Shown in pieces: positions 10,899 to 23,632 of a stretch of DNA of 64,000 nucleotides (position 1 is its first letter; every line of letters starts with the position of its first letter). Origin of the DNA: Cycas panzhihuaensis (lineage: Eukaryota > Cycadophyta). The notes under the pieces were generated by a model. It was not told the origin of the DNA. It saw only the letters and a program-made list of their open reading frames with translations, and made no database searches. The translations under genes were made by a program, and so were the position numbers. Location of the stretch: the NCBI GenBank assembly GCA_023213395.1, contig CM041465.1:195369741-195433740 (forward strand), read 5' to 3'.

Positions 10899-13292
10899 TC
10901 ATTGATTTTTACATTTTTGAGGGTTGCTTTAATGTTGTATTCCTAGATCTATATCAAATTTAAATTAATCTAGTCATCCTACCATTATTCTGATGCTCAT
11001 CCCATTCAACTAGTGCTCATCCTATTCAACCAGTGCTCATTTAAAGTTCAAATGTCATTTTTTCCTTTTTATTCTAATCACTAAATATTTATTTCTCATA
11101 TGTTATGTGAGTTTCCAACTATTACAACCTTATATTTGGCCTTAAATTTGAGATTGTAACCCTCTGATCTACTACTTATCACCTATATTCTTATTGAGCT
11201 CATTAATTACACTTATTCAACCTTCCACAACTAAAACCAAATTAAATATTGTTGGTTTTCATGTTTCCTATAATTTTGGCCCATAGATCCATCAACTATG
11301 AGTCTTCCACTATTGATCCACTAAGATCTTAGCAAAAAATAATTTTAAATTGATCAAACATTTCTTAAAATCTTGTCCATGCTCACCATTTTAATTTATG
11401 TACTTTCCACAAGAATAATTGCAATAAATCTAATTTGATTTCACATCTTTTTTTGGTGTGATCTTTATAGGCCTAGGACCCAACCATTATTCTACATTGC
11501 TCACCCACTTTAAAATTGGCTTGAAATCACCCCTAAATTTGCTAGTCAAGCTTACACAAGTTGTAATTGATGAAACATTAAAGCATGATAATTTTTCATA
11601 AAAAATAAAAGATTCTACAAAGGTTTGATCATATTAAACACAATTGCATAAAATTTTGCATCTTCCCAACCCCCAATCACTTTGTCACAGGTTATATACA
11701 TAGCTCATACAACTGTGGCCTAATCCCAAAAAAGTGACAAACACATTCTATCACTCTCAAATTTGATTTTTCGATGATACATTCTCACTATTTCATACAT
11801 AACTCTTGCATAGAATGTTAGAATTCAATTATGTCTAAACCATTAAAAACTTGACTTGCTCACCTTTGAAACAAATGGCTACTTACATCTCTTTAACATT
11901 CAAAAACTTAGTTAATCCTATGATAAAAAACATAATCAATTCTATAGAGGTCCCTATCATTATAAATCATAATTGCCATAACAATGTACATGTGGTCCAA
12001 GAGTTGTCTCAACTCATTGATTGACTCAAGCAAAGTAAACTTTAATTCATGTAGGATTTTGTTCTTCCTTTCAGACTACCCTATCATATAATGTTGCCTC
12101 ACGAAATCCCATGGGGGAATCTAATACTTAACCCCTTTCTTATAAGAATGTTGATCAACAACCATATTAAATTCATCAACTACAACATTAAGCTATTCTT
12201 ACTCCCACATGTATATTCAATTGATATTCAAACCTTCTTATATAAGGTGTTCTACTTGATTGGCCCAATGTGAGTGTTTTGTAATCTATTCATGCTTGCC
12301 AACTACCTCCACCACAATACTAGATTGATCTTGGTCAATATTTGGAACCTTTTATGCAAGGTATGCCATAATTTAAAATGTTTCCATATGGAGGAAATCT
12401 TTCATTTCCAACCATTAGAATGTTGTAATTAATGTATACTATGGATCACTTTCTAATGAGTATAAACTATAGATTACTCTATAATGAGTGCAAACTACAA
12501 GTAACTCTATAATGAGTATAAACTATTATTAACTTTGTAATAAGGATAAACCACTGCTCTAAAAGATTTAAATTGTTAATGAGCTTAAACTATGGGAAGT
12601 TGCATACACATATACTCTACCATGAGAATAAGTTGGGAATGCACATATGCTCGACTATAAATATAAATTGGGCACATATACATAATTCATTACAAGTATA
12701 AACTATATGCATATACTCCTACTTTTATTATGCATGGATTTTATACTCTTCACTATCACTGTATTTATTAATGTGACTTATCATGATCCATGTAATGTAA
12801 GATTACTTGATCTACTCAGTCACACCTTAGTATCTTTTTATATGCATGCCCTTATATTAATACCCTTGACTAAATTTGGGACTCATCATCTGCTTGATAC
12901 ACCTTAATTTTCACATGGTTGGCTTAATAAGGTAGTTATTTGGGGTATTGCTTAGTTTATATTTTGTTAAATATGTATATAACTAACCTATGTTAAAGGG
13001 AACACATCCTTGAATGGATTAATTTCTCTTCATTTGTTGTCAATAATAACATTCTAAGATGAATCGTCATAACAAAACCTCGAAGAGTTAGTGGAGAGGA
13101 CTCCCCACCAACTAGACTATTACTTCCCTCATGGTTGAATGGGCTAGCACCGCTTAGCACTACTTTCACCAACATTTAGGTGCCCCAAGGCCCCCAACTA
13201 CGATGGCATTCATGCACATCAATGACATTCATGTGTATCACTTGTTGCCTCTATAAGTAGCATTTTCCCTAACAAGATTTACTCGAGTCTTG
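10899..13292. other. Unassigned AT-rich region
   Basis: No protein motif could be assigned on either strand. It holds a 28-bp minisatellite (12437-12600). A small GC-richer patch at 13060-13260 precedes an LTR edge at 13303. Confidence 0.5.
12437..12600. repeat. 28-bp degenerate minisatellite
   Basis: The core AATGAGTATAAACTA recurs at 12455, 12483 and 12511 and in a mutated form at 12539, giving a steady 28-bp period. A further degenerate unit follows near 12577. Similar TATAAACTAT fragments continue to about 12710. Five to six copies by eye. Confidence 0.75.
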
Positions 13293-13320
13293 GCTTTGAT
13301 ACTGTTGGAAGTGATTCTAA
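13293..13320 (-). repeat. Primer-site/LTR edge of an unidentified LTR element
   Basis: GCTTTGATAC at 13293-13302 followed at once by TGTTGGAAGTG is the pattern seen where a minus-strand 5' LTR meets its tRNA-iMet primer site (terminal CCA shortened here). No partner LTR or polypurine tract was found. A possible LTR end with matching inverted terminus (TTTCCAACA) lies near 14173. Confidence 0.45.
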
Positions 13321-14848
13321 ATTAGATCTACTTCCTAAAATATAAAAGATAATAAAAATAAAAGTTGAATAGAAGCTCTTGAGAGCCAAATGGTCAAAGG
13401 ACACTAAATGAATTAACTCATAAAAGATGATTTATAAATGAATGATAATCCTCTATTTATAAATGTCAAAATTAATTTAGTTTAAAAAATTAACTTCCTA
13501 ATAATAATAAAATTGACTTCTAATAATAATAATTATAATAATAATAAGATACCTACTCCTTAATAATAATAAAATTGATTTTTAATATTTAAATTTAATA
13601 ATTTACCATATTAATACCCAACTTCCATAATTGAATTAGGTCACAACACATTCATTTAACACTCTAATAATGAACTCATGAATAGATTCAATAATGACTA
13701 GTTCTTAAGCTTTATTCATCATTTGTTAAACCATAGACTTGATTTATTATATATAAAAAGATAATAAGATTTTATTGAAAGAAGAAGAAGAAAAGAAAAA
13801 AAAGAGCTCTCATATACATTTTTCAACATGTTGACAATTTTTATGGTGATCAGTCTACAAGTCTTACATTGTCATTTATTGAGTTGTCAACCTCTAAGTG
13901 ACCTCACATATGTATAATTCTAATAAATAGGTTCAGTGGTGGCTAGTTTATAGCTTCACATTATCATTTACTAAATTGTAGGCTTGATAGATATTCATTT
14001 CTATCAATGATTATTACAGCCAAATGGTATAGGTTAAAGAAGTCGCCACTATTGGATGTCTTGTCCTAAAGAGACCTTAGTTAGAATATTGAGATTCCAT
14101 GTCTTTAAATAGTTCCCCTTGTTAATCAATTCTCATATACTCCCATATCCATCATATTGTACTTTCCAACATAAGTCTTAGATTATTAACACATTTTCTA
14201 TTGAATCATTCAATCACATAAATAGGGAAAGTTGAGAAAACCCTAGCCCTTCTGTTATTGCTTTAATTATCTAAGATCACACTAGTAATGTTGTGTCTAG
14301 TACAAGTTGTTCATTCCATATGTTACACATTCACAAAACTATAAAACTAAATATATTACTTATCCTTAGTAATATTGTATGTAGAGATGTAGGATATGAT
14401 ATTGGTAATATTCACTTTTTATTATATGAGCTCCACCAAGGTCCATTACCAAGAGGATAAACTATTTTCCTAATTTAGGCATCTTGCCCTTAGTCTAGAA
14501 TATCATGTATGATTTGCCCATCCTATTAGATATGTATAAGTTATTTATCATTTGTCTTATACTACATTCAATTGCTTGCATGTGCTTGTCATTTGACTTT
14601 ATAGTGCATTTTGATTAAGTAATTACTTATATTTACCTATGCATATTATATCCCCCACTTATTGATGATGGAAATAAAATATGTTTTGTATAACAATTCA
14701 TGTTATGGAGGCATATTTATTGACGCTTAGTCAACAGTCATAATAGTCACTATGATACATTCCTTTTATAACAACCTCTTTTTTATCTTGTTTTAGACTC
14801 TCTTTTCACATCTCAGAGTGACTATATCAAATTAATAGGAATCAATGC

Positions 14849-14932
14849 TCCTCTAAGCTAACTTATATGAGTTAAGTATATGTTAGTTATCCCTCTAAGT
14901 TAACTATCATATGAGTTAAACGTGAGTTAGTG
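14849..14932. repeat. Tandem duplication, about 42-bp unit
   Basis: Two diverged adjacent copies of a segment starting CCTCTAAG and containing ATATGAGTTAA and GTTAGT. A third partial copy begins at about 14933 (CCCTTTGAG). Confidence 0.6.
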
Positions 14933-15242
14933 CCCCTTTGAGTAATTCATTTTGATCAACATGAGTGTTTTTTATCATATTTCACCTATATTATAACTTT
15001 ATTTATACTCTTAACCTTAAGTTTGATTAAAATTGATTATTCTACATAGTTTGTTCTATAGATCTCCTTAAGTGCATATGAAATAAGTGGTCATAGCCTA
15101 ATAATAGATGTTATATGAGGAAGTTATCCCCATATTAAGTTTATATCTTTTCTCATTGGCTATATTTATAATCTTCCAAGTTGATTTCATTAAAATTCCC
15201 TTAAAAAGTAGTACAATTATTACTTATTAGTCTTTAGAACTA

Positions 15243-15280
15243 GATTCAACATAAGTTTAGAGATTCAACATAAGTTTAGA
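15243..15280. repeat. Perfect 19-bp tandem duplication
   Basis: GATTCAACATAAGTTTAGA occurs twice with no gap (15243-15261, 15262-15280). The lack of divergence, in a region where everything else is worn, suggests a recent slip. Confidence 0.9.
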
Positions 15281-15949
15281 GATTTATTCTCTCTTATGCT
15301 CATAATATTTTATTTTGGTATACAATAACCATCATAATGAGGGTAACCTTTTCATCATCTTCATCCTCCTACTTGCTTATGCTTAAATAATGTGCCCTCA
15401 CAAGTCATTTTGATTATCATTTATAGATTGGACATTGTATTCTAATGGTGGTTTAATCATCTCACTCTCTCATATTATTTCTTTTAGTTTAATTACTTCT
15501 CTCTCACATGATTTTATTTTTATCTTTTAATTTTCATCTTGTTTATTTTGTCACCTTGTAAGATTTGTTAAGTCATTATTAACCCTACTCATGCACCTTG
15601 TCCTTGTCTTAACACAACCTTATTTAATATTTGTACATGTTTTATTTAAGATTTCTCATACTAGTCAGTTAAGAAGTATTTGACATTATTCTCTTTCATG
15701 ACATCGCCTTGTAGTAAGAAGATTAGTGAAGACTTTTCACATGTACATATGCATTAATGATGACTCATCATTAAACAAACTAGGTAAAAGCCACTTATGT
15801 GCCTTATTTGATTTTTTTTTAATCAAAAGAACATGTTAATTTATTTTAGGAAAATATATAAAATAAATTAATACAATAAAAAATCCCAAAAACCCTCATT
15901 AAAAATCACTCTACAAATATATATATATATTAGTGATTATATATACATA

Positions 15950-16336
15950 TATACTTTTATCACCCATAAGGATAATTTTGCTTGTGTAACAAGTGTTATT
16001 CTTCTCCTCTAGGACAAAATCTTAGCTCTATATATTATCCTTTAATTAAAGAACAAACCCCTCTTACCAAAAAATTCATAATTTATTCCTCCATCTCTTG
16101 TAACATTTCTAACCTAATCATATGGTGATCATCTAAGTTATCCCAACTCAATGGTGCATTACACTTATGCCTATACAATACTTCAAATAAACTCATGCCC
16201 AAAGATGCATGCCTAATATTCTTATAGGCAAATTATAGTAAATGTAAGTAGTATTTTCATCTAGATGTTTGTTCTATTATGTATACCCTAAGCATGTCCT
16301 AAAGTACTCAAATAACCTATTCTAATTTTCCATTTA
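15950..16336 (-). pseudogene. Gypsy-A integrase C-terminal part
   Basis: Reading the minus strand from 16336, a frame resumes with NRLFEYFRTCLGY, which follows the HPQTDGQTER block of Gypsy integrases, and continues through a segment resembling the SPFEVLYGRKC block near 16160 and EMLQEME-like residues near 16090. It continues the core fragment at 20398-20546, from which it is separated by Gypsy-B. Integrase joins cDNA to host DNA; this copy is broken by stops. Confidence 0.75.
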
Positions 16337-16445
16337 TGTTGTGGATCTGACATTTACTATCATAAGTAAGTTTAAATTTGAAAGTATTTCTTCTAAATTA
16401 AATAATTTATATTGAATAAATGTAATGTTTATATATGATTTTGGA

Positions 16446-16484
<39 letters not shown>

Positions 16485-16544
16485 TATACACACAGATAGA
16501 CAGATATATAAATTCTTAATAACATGGTTGCAAGATTTACAACA
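16337..16544 (-). repeat. Gypsy-B 3' LTR
   Basis: 208 bp, TGTTGTGGATCTG to TTTACAACA on the plus strand. It contains a simple (AT)n run of 35 bp at 16449-16483, at the place where its partner LTR carries several hundred bases of microsatellite. Confidence 0.83.
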
Positions 16545-16554
16545 AGTCCCTCCC
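16545..16554 (-). promoter_or_regulatory. Gypsy-B polypurine tract
   Basis: AGTCCCTCCC on the plus strand, read GGGAGGGACT on the minus strand, directly before the LTR start TGTTGTAAATC. Confidence 0.75.
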
Positions 16555-16699
16555 ATTTCAAAATGCTTTACCCTTAAAGCATGGGAAAACTTCAAGGAAT
16601 TCCTACATGTAGGCCCCAAGTATTACCTTAGTTGATCATTGATTTGCTTATTGTTAAATTGTTCTTTTATTTAGGGAATGGACATGGAGTATAACTAAG

Positions 16700-18069
16700 C
16701 AATACAACTTGTGTTCCCTTGGCTTGCCTTTGATATAGTGGAGTTTTTTAATTTGGGTGAAGAGATTCTAAAGAACTAGTGGAGCTTTCCATTCTATAAG
16801 AAACAAATGAAATTCTATTTATGGTTCAACATATCAATTCCCAGCTTCCTGAGTCATTTAACCCAAAGTATGACATCTACATCACCTATGGAAAAGGGGA
16901 AATAATTAATGCAAAAGGTAAGAGCATTAATTTGGAGTTGTTTGCTAATAAGCTCTCCATTACAGTTTATCTATCTGTCACCTAGTATGTCTATTTAAAA
17001 CTCTTAGATCTATTAATGAAAAGACCCAAATGGTTTTTAACCTTAGTGTTTATAAAATTATGAGTGTTTCCTAGGTCAGTAAGAATGACTATTTTTTCTT
17101 TACATAAAAATCCTTCTAGCTCCATGGTGTTGGATTGTAGGATGCTTAATATAGTTACTAAAAAAATAAAAGGTTGATTGTCATCAAGAGATAATTTTTG
17201 CATAGGAGGTTATTATTCATCATTGATATCAACTTCACTATTATCAACGTTTAGAGCATAAAGTTGGTTTCATCATGAACATACCTTAACACATCTTGTA
17301 AACCACTTTTTAATACATTATTAATATTTTTCATTTTGAAATACCATTTTAAGTTTTGAAGCATGGCCTATAAGTACATGTTGATTTTTAGAATCAGGTT
17401 GTTGCCCAAGAGGAATGTACCAAGAAGTATATACTTGTTTGACCTCAATTTATCTTATAAGGCTAATGGCTTTCTCTAGTGTAGTAGGTTTAAATATTTT
17501 GATTTAATATTGATGTCATACCATAGGTTAGTTTGGTAGAATTGTACTGCTTCTTCATTTAAAATGACTATTTTAAGTTGGAATTTCTTAAAACATTCTA
17601 TGAATTCCTTAAACAGTGAATCATGTTAAAAATAATATGACAATTAGATGTTATATAGAGTAGCATATGGTCCTTTGATTTGCTTGTATATTAAATTAAT
17701 AAATCCATCCCAAATAATGTAACCATGATTTGACTACTATTTTTATACCCATATGAAGATATATCCTTCTAAATGATTAATGGAAAATATGATTTTTTCA
17801 CCTAGAGTATTAGTTTTAAGGTCCCCAAATGCAACTTCTAAGTTATCTATCCATTCATAAAATTCAACTAGACCCTTGATGTTGAAATTAGAAATAGTGA
17901 CCTACATTTTATAATGGACCATTGCTTAGTTATTATAAAGAGTTTTTATTCTAGGATCGTTTTGTCTTAATATAAGCTTTTGGAGGTTGTTATTCATTTG
18001 TTTCATATATTATTCAATTACATTGAGATGAGTATTAATGTCATCGCTATAATCTTCCTTATTTGCCAT
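16700..18069 (-). pseudogene. Gypsy-B gag and aspartic protease relic
   Basis: A possible start at 18069 (MANKEDYSDD) leads into a Gypsy gag. Typical features are LVEFYEWIDNLEVAF near 17850, an HLEGY/W-rich block near 17780 and an I-Y-x-F/Y capsid-type segment near 17670. The protease is open at 16991-17203 with ILTDLGNTHNFIN: the catalytic D-S-G triad reads D-L-G. Beyond it, VDVILWVK and LRKLG match the linker (xVVLGVxWLRxLG) that precedes RT in Gypsy pol, but the sequence then reaches the polypurine tract, so RT onward is missing. Many TAG/TAA stops. Confidence 0.8.
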
Positions 18070-19290
<1,221 letters not shown>

Positions 19291-19320
19291 ATTTTAATAG
19301 TTTTACAAGTCAAGAACAAG

Positions 19321-19332
19321 GCTCTAATACCA
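19321..19332 (-). promoter_or_regulatory. Gypsy-B primer binding site
   Basis: GCTCTAATACCA on the plus strand is the complement of the tRNA-iMet site (TGGTATCAGAGC) with one G/A change. The LTR begins two bases to its right. Confidence 0.8.
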
Positions 19333-19334
19333 CT

Positions 19335-20397
<1,063 letters not shown>

Positions 20398-20546
20398 ATC
20401 TAATTATAGATGAGAAGTAGTATTAAAGTTTAAATTGGTCCCAATCAATTTGAATAATGCTTGTTAAAACATGGATATAAATTTTGCATCTTGATCTGAA
20501 ATGATTATTTTTGGTAGTATGTGTTATTATATGTTTTATGAAGATT
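20398..20546 (-). pseudogene. Gypsy-A integrase core fragment
   Basis: The minus strand reads KIIISDQDAKFISMF then LFKLIGTNLNFNT, matching the Gypsy integrase core block around the second catalytic Asp (xIVSDRDxKFxSxFW...LGTKLxxSTAxHP). The fragment is bounded by Gypsy-B on the left (target copy ATCTA at 20398-20402) and TR-GAG1 on the right (target copy GATTT at 20542-20546). Confidence 0.82.
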
Positions 20547-20768
20547 TTATTGGAAAATAGACCTGCAATAAGATATTGGCAAACATAATAGAACACATCC
20601 ATACGATCGAACGGTACCCTTAAGGTACCTCCATTATATTAACAAAACATCATTACAACATTATACAATATGATGCACTATATTGTGTATTTATACTACA
20701 TGCCAATATAGTGAGAGTGGAACTCACTTGCATGTGGAACAAAACAAATATACATTAATATTCCTACA
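20547..20768 (-). repeat. TR-GAG1 3' LTR
   Basis: 222 bp, starts TATTGGAAAATAG (TG to TA) and ends ATATTCCTACA. The gag frame runs about 70 bp into it before stopping. Confidence 0.88.
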
Positions 20769-20778
20769 CTCGCCCTTA
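20769..20778 (-). promoter_or_regulatory. TR-GAG1 polypurine tract
   Basis: CTCGCCCTTA on the plus strand reads TAAGGGCGAG on the minus strand, immediately before the LTR start TGTAGGAATATT. One C interrupts the purines, consistent with decay. Confidence 0.7.
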
Positions 20779-20819
20779 ATGCACATTTAGGTAATTTGTA
20801 TTTGCAACACTTTGTCCTT

Positions 20820-20995
20820 GGAAATGTCTTGAGAATGATGACTTCAACTTGATCCTTGTCTTCAATCTTGTAGTGATGTCTTTGTTGTAGAATGATGTCT
20901 TCATCTTGATTTTCATCTCTAATTTTATACTGGTGCCTTTGTAAGATGATGTTTTCAGCTTGATTTCTATCTTCAATCCTATAGTGATGATGTTG
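20820..20995 (-). repeat. Three-copy repeat in TR-GAG1 gag C-terminus
   Basis: Units of 54, 57 and about 54 bp, each starting CAYCASTAYA and containing GAAAATCAAG-like and CATCATTCT-like segments. They encode repeated H-Y-K/R-I-E-D ... I-I-L-Q blocks. The middle copy has one extra codon. Confidence 0.75.
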
Positions 20996-21946
20996 ATGTA
21001 GCAGCTGTAGCAAGTGCAAATCTAGATTCTTCATTGCAACTGGTTTAGTCTGATTATGATGAAGATCTTGTAAGTAACCATCTTCAAACACAACTTGCTT
21101 ATCATCATTGTCCTGTATAAGTTCTTAATCAACATGTACAATAATGATTTCTTCAACCTTAAGAGTGGAGTCTTGATCAACTTGCATACTCTTTGAACTT
21201 GAATCAATGCCCAAGGAAGGAACATCATTCAAACTTGAATCAATACTTAAAGTAGGAATATCATCAATATAAGACTCATCCTTTATAGGACCATCAGATT
21301 CATATTCAATTTCTCTTGAAATCATGGTGTCATCTATATAAACCTTTATCAACTAATCACTTTCAATATCTTCATCAATAGTTGTAGTCTCATCAATACA
21401 TTCAACTCTCGTTTCTTTACATTCAGTAGAAATTTCATTAGTACTCATACATTCTTCATCTTGACATGTCGGTTCATCAGTGTTGATGATATTTTTTTTA
21501 TTCATTATACTTTTACCATAACTATAGCTAGCCTTAATTGCCTTTTTAATCATTTGTTGTCTCTCTTTAGGAGTTTGTTCAAATACTTCCCTTAAAAAAT
21601 CCTAAGCTTTTTTAGCAGTACTTGCATGTAGAATAATAGGAATGACAAAATGGTATTCGGAAGGAATATCAGCCTTGTTGAATGTATCACGAATCATAAT
21701 GAATGTCTTTCTATCTTTCTTCTCAAGCATTTCCTTTTCTTCTTCATCCTTAGGGATATCATATTCATTAGTAACAATCTTCCACAAACCTCTAGCTATG
21801 AATAAACGTCTCATTTTAATTGTCCACAAGAAGCAGTCTTCACCATTACACTTAAGTATTAGAAGAAACGAATTCCTTAGGTAGTATTCATTTGTTTTAG
21901 GAACATACATAACCACATCATTATCCTCCATGATTGTAAATACCAT

Positions 21947-23393
21947 TTTCTAATACCACGTCCCTTTTTCAATTAATAAATTCACCCGTCAATCTCAATA
22001 AACTTTCTCATGTCTTATGTCCCTCATATTACAAACTTTATCATCACATCATTACCTTATGCATCTCATATATTGCCAAATAGTCATATACAAAGAAATA
22101 CTTACTTCACTATAGAATCAAAGCTTATACCACATATGTCTTACAAAAATCATGCATACCTCATGTCACCATTAAATTAGTAAGACACATCACACTTCAC
22201 TTAATTGCCCAAAATATAACTCATGCCACAACACCACTCAACAAAGTTTGTTTTCCTATAACTCAAGTAACTTCAAAAAACTCATCCTTCTTTTCATTTA
22301 GTCAATTGAAAAAATATCATTAAAACAACCCTAATTTTGCCCTTAACATGCCCAACAAATTTCTAATATTGTCATGTAACCTCACATGCAACAAGCACCT
22401 CATTGCCTCAAATCATCATTTTTCTTGTCCTTAAATTTACCTTATCATGCCCATAAAGTTCCTTCAAGTAAATCATATTCCAAGAAGCACTAAGTTGCCA
22501 TATGCCATCCAACTCATTTATGCAAACACATGCACTATTGCTTCATTACCATACTATGTCATCATCACAATAGCTTTGTCATACGAATACATGTAAGAAA
22601 GCACTCAAATTGCCATTAAACAATCACCATCATACATCTCAAATCACTAATATAGTGCTAAATATATTCACATCAACATGACTTAATGACATCTCATATT
22701 GCAACAATACTCTCCCATGCACAACATGCATAAGAGAGCCTCAAACAGTCACCTCATTACCATTGCCTTATTCATGTCACCATATAAATATGAAACCCTT
22801 AAACTCTCAAAAAACTTATTTAAAAAATATATATATAGCTCAAAATACATAAAATATGGATGGAAATGATGGCCTTTAAAATACAATTCTAATGGTTTAG
22901 ACAAAATTGAATTCTGATATCTAGATCAAAAGTTATGCCCCTTTTAAGAATTTCACAATTAGGGTTTTTAGGGACTATAATAGTACCTTCTAATAAACTA
23001 CTAATAAATTTTTACTCTGAACTTTGATGAACCTCAAACCACTTCCATTAGAAAGTAAATTAAAAATTGCATAGAATAAAAAAAAAATTGAGGTCATTTG
23101 GATACCTATAGCCAAAGTTATGGCTCTTTGAAGTTGAGTTTATAGATCTATCCCAAAAATATGGCGACAGAAAAAAAAGTAGGCTGAAATTAATTATGTT
23201 ACAATTTTGCACTTTCACCCTAAAATCTATAGTGTGATCACTCAAATTTTGCAGAACAAGCCATTTTGTCTTAATTTTACCATTACTTTTTAGAAATTTT
23301 AACGTTTATTCTCTCGAATATGCTTTTAACCCTTAATGGCACCTCCCAAAATACTGCTCCAATACTGAACAAAATAACTCTCTCAACCTAGGT
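21947..23393 (-). other. TR-GAG1 leader
   Basis: About 1.45 kb of untranslated leader between primer site and gag. It holds the motif discussed in the findings: box A (ATAACTTTTGATCTAG, minus strand) at 22921-22936, followed downstream by box B-like sequence at 22878-22895. A second, weaker box A lies at 23103-23122. No coding sequence seen. Confidence 0.6.
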
Positions 23394-23405
23394 GCTTTGA
23401 TACCA
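23394..23405 (-). promoter_or_regulatory. TR-GAG1 primer binding site
   Basis: GCTTTGATACCA, complement of the tRNA-iMet primer site with one C/T change, directly adjoining the LTR start TGTTGGAAAATAG at 23406. Confidence 0.85.
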
Positions 23406-23627
23406 TGTTGGAAAATAGACCTACAATAAGATATTAGCAAATAGAATAGAACACCTCTACAGAATCAAATGGTACCCTTAAAGTACCTCCATTATATTAA
23501 CAAAACAACATTACAACATTATACAATATGATACACTATGTTGTGTATTTATAATACATGTCAATATAGAGAAAGTGAAACCCATTTGCATGTGGGACAA
23601 AAATACATGTACATTAATATTCCAATA
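23406..23627 (-). repeat. TR-GAG1 5' LTR
   Basis: 222 bp, same length as its partner. Starts TGTTGG and ends TTCCAATA (canonical CCAACA with C to T). Followed by the target copy GATTT. Confidence 0.88.
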
Positions 23628-23632
23628 GATTT

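Larger units (their letters stand above)
13321..15949. other. Unassigned AT-rich region
   Basis: No coding motif seen. It contains ATT/AAT triplet-rich sequence at about 13495-13575 and two small tandem duplications listed separately. It may include LTR and untranslated sequence of the element whose edge is at 13303, and 3' non-coding sequence of Gypsy-A at its right end. Confidence 0.45.
20696..21946 (-). pseudogene. TR-GAG1 gag-like ORF, three in-frame stops
   Basis: One continuous frame of 417 codons from an ATG at 21946, broken only by stops at 21602-21604 (TAG in an AKKA-[W]-DF context), 21353-21355 and 21125-21127. The N-terminal 110 residues match Copia-type gag (UBN2/DUF4219 family): FLWTIKMRRLFIARGLW and PIILHASTAKKA. 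The next part is acidic and Ser/Asp-rich. The C-terminus carries a three-copy repeat of 18-19 residues (HHYRIEDRNQAENIILQR-like, about 20820-20995). No zinc knuckle and no DTG protease motif. The frame probably once stopped near the polypurine tract. The gag would form particles, but cDNA synthesis and integration must come from elsewhere. Confidence 0.82.
20547..23627 (-). mobile_element. TR-GAG1: gag-only LTR retrotransposon
   Basis: 3081 bp with two 222-bp LTRs (20547-20768, 23406-23627) and a perfect 5-bp target duplication GATTT (20542-20546, 23628-23632). Primer site at 23394-23405, polypurine tract at 20769-20778. The only coding content is one gag-like frame (20696-21946). No protease, integrase, RT or RNase H is present. 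This matches the published class of non-autonomous 'TR-GAG' elements. The two LTRs differ at roughly 28-30 of 222 positions by hand count, so the insertion is old. It sits in the integrase of Gypsy-A. Confidence 0.85.
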
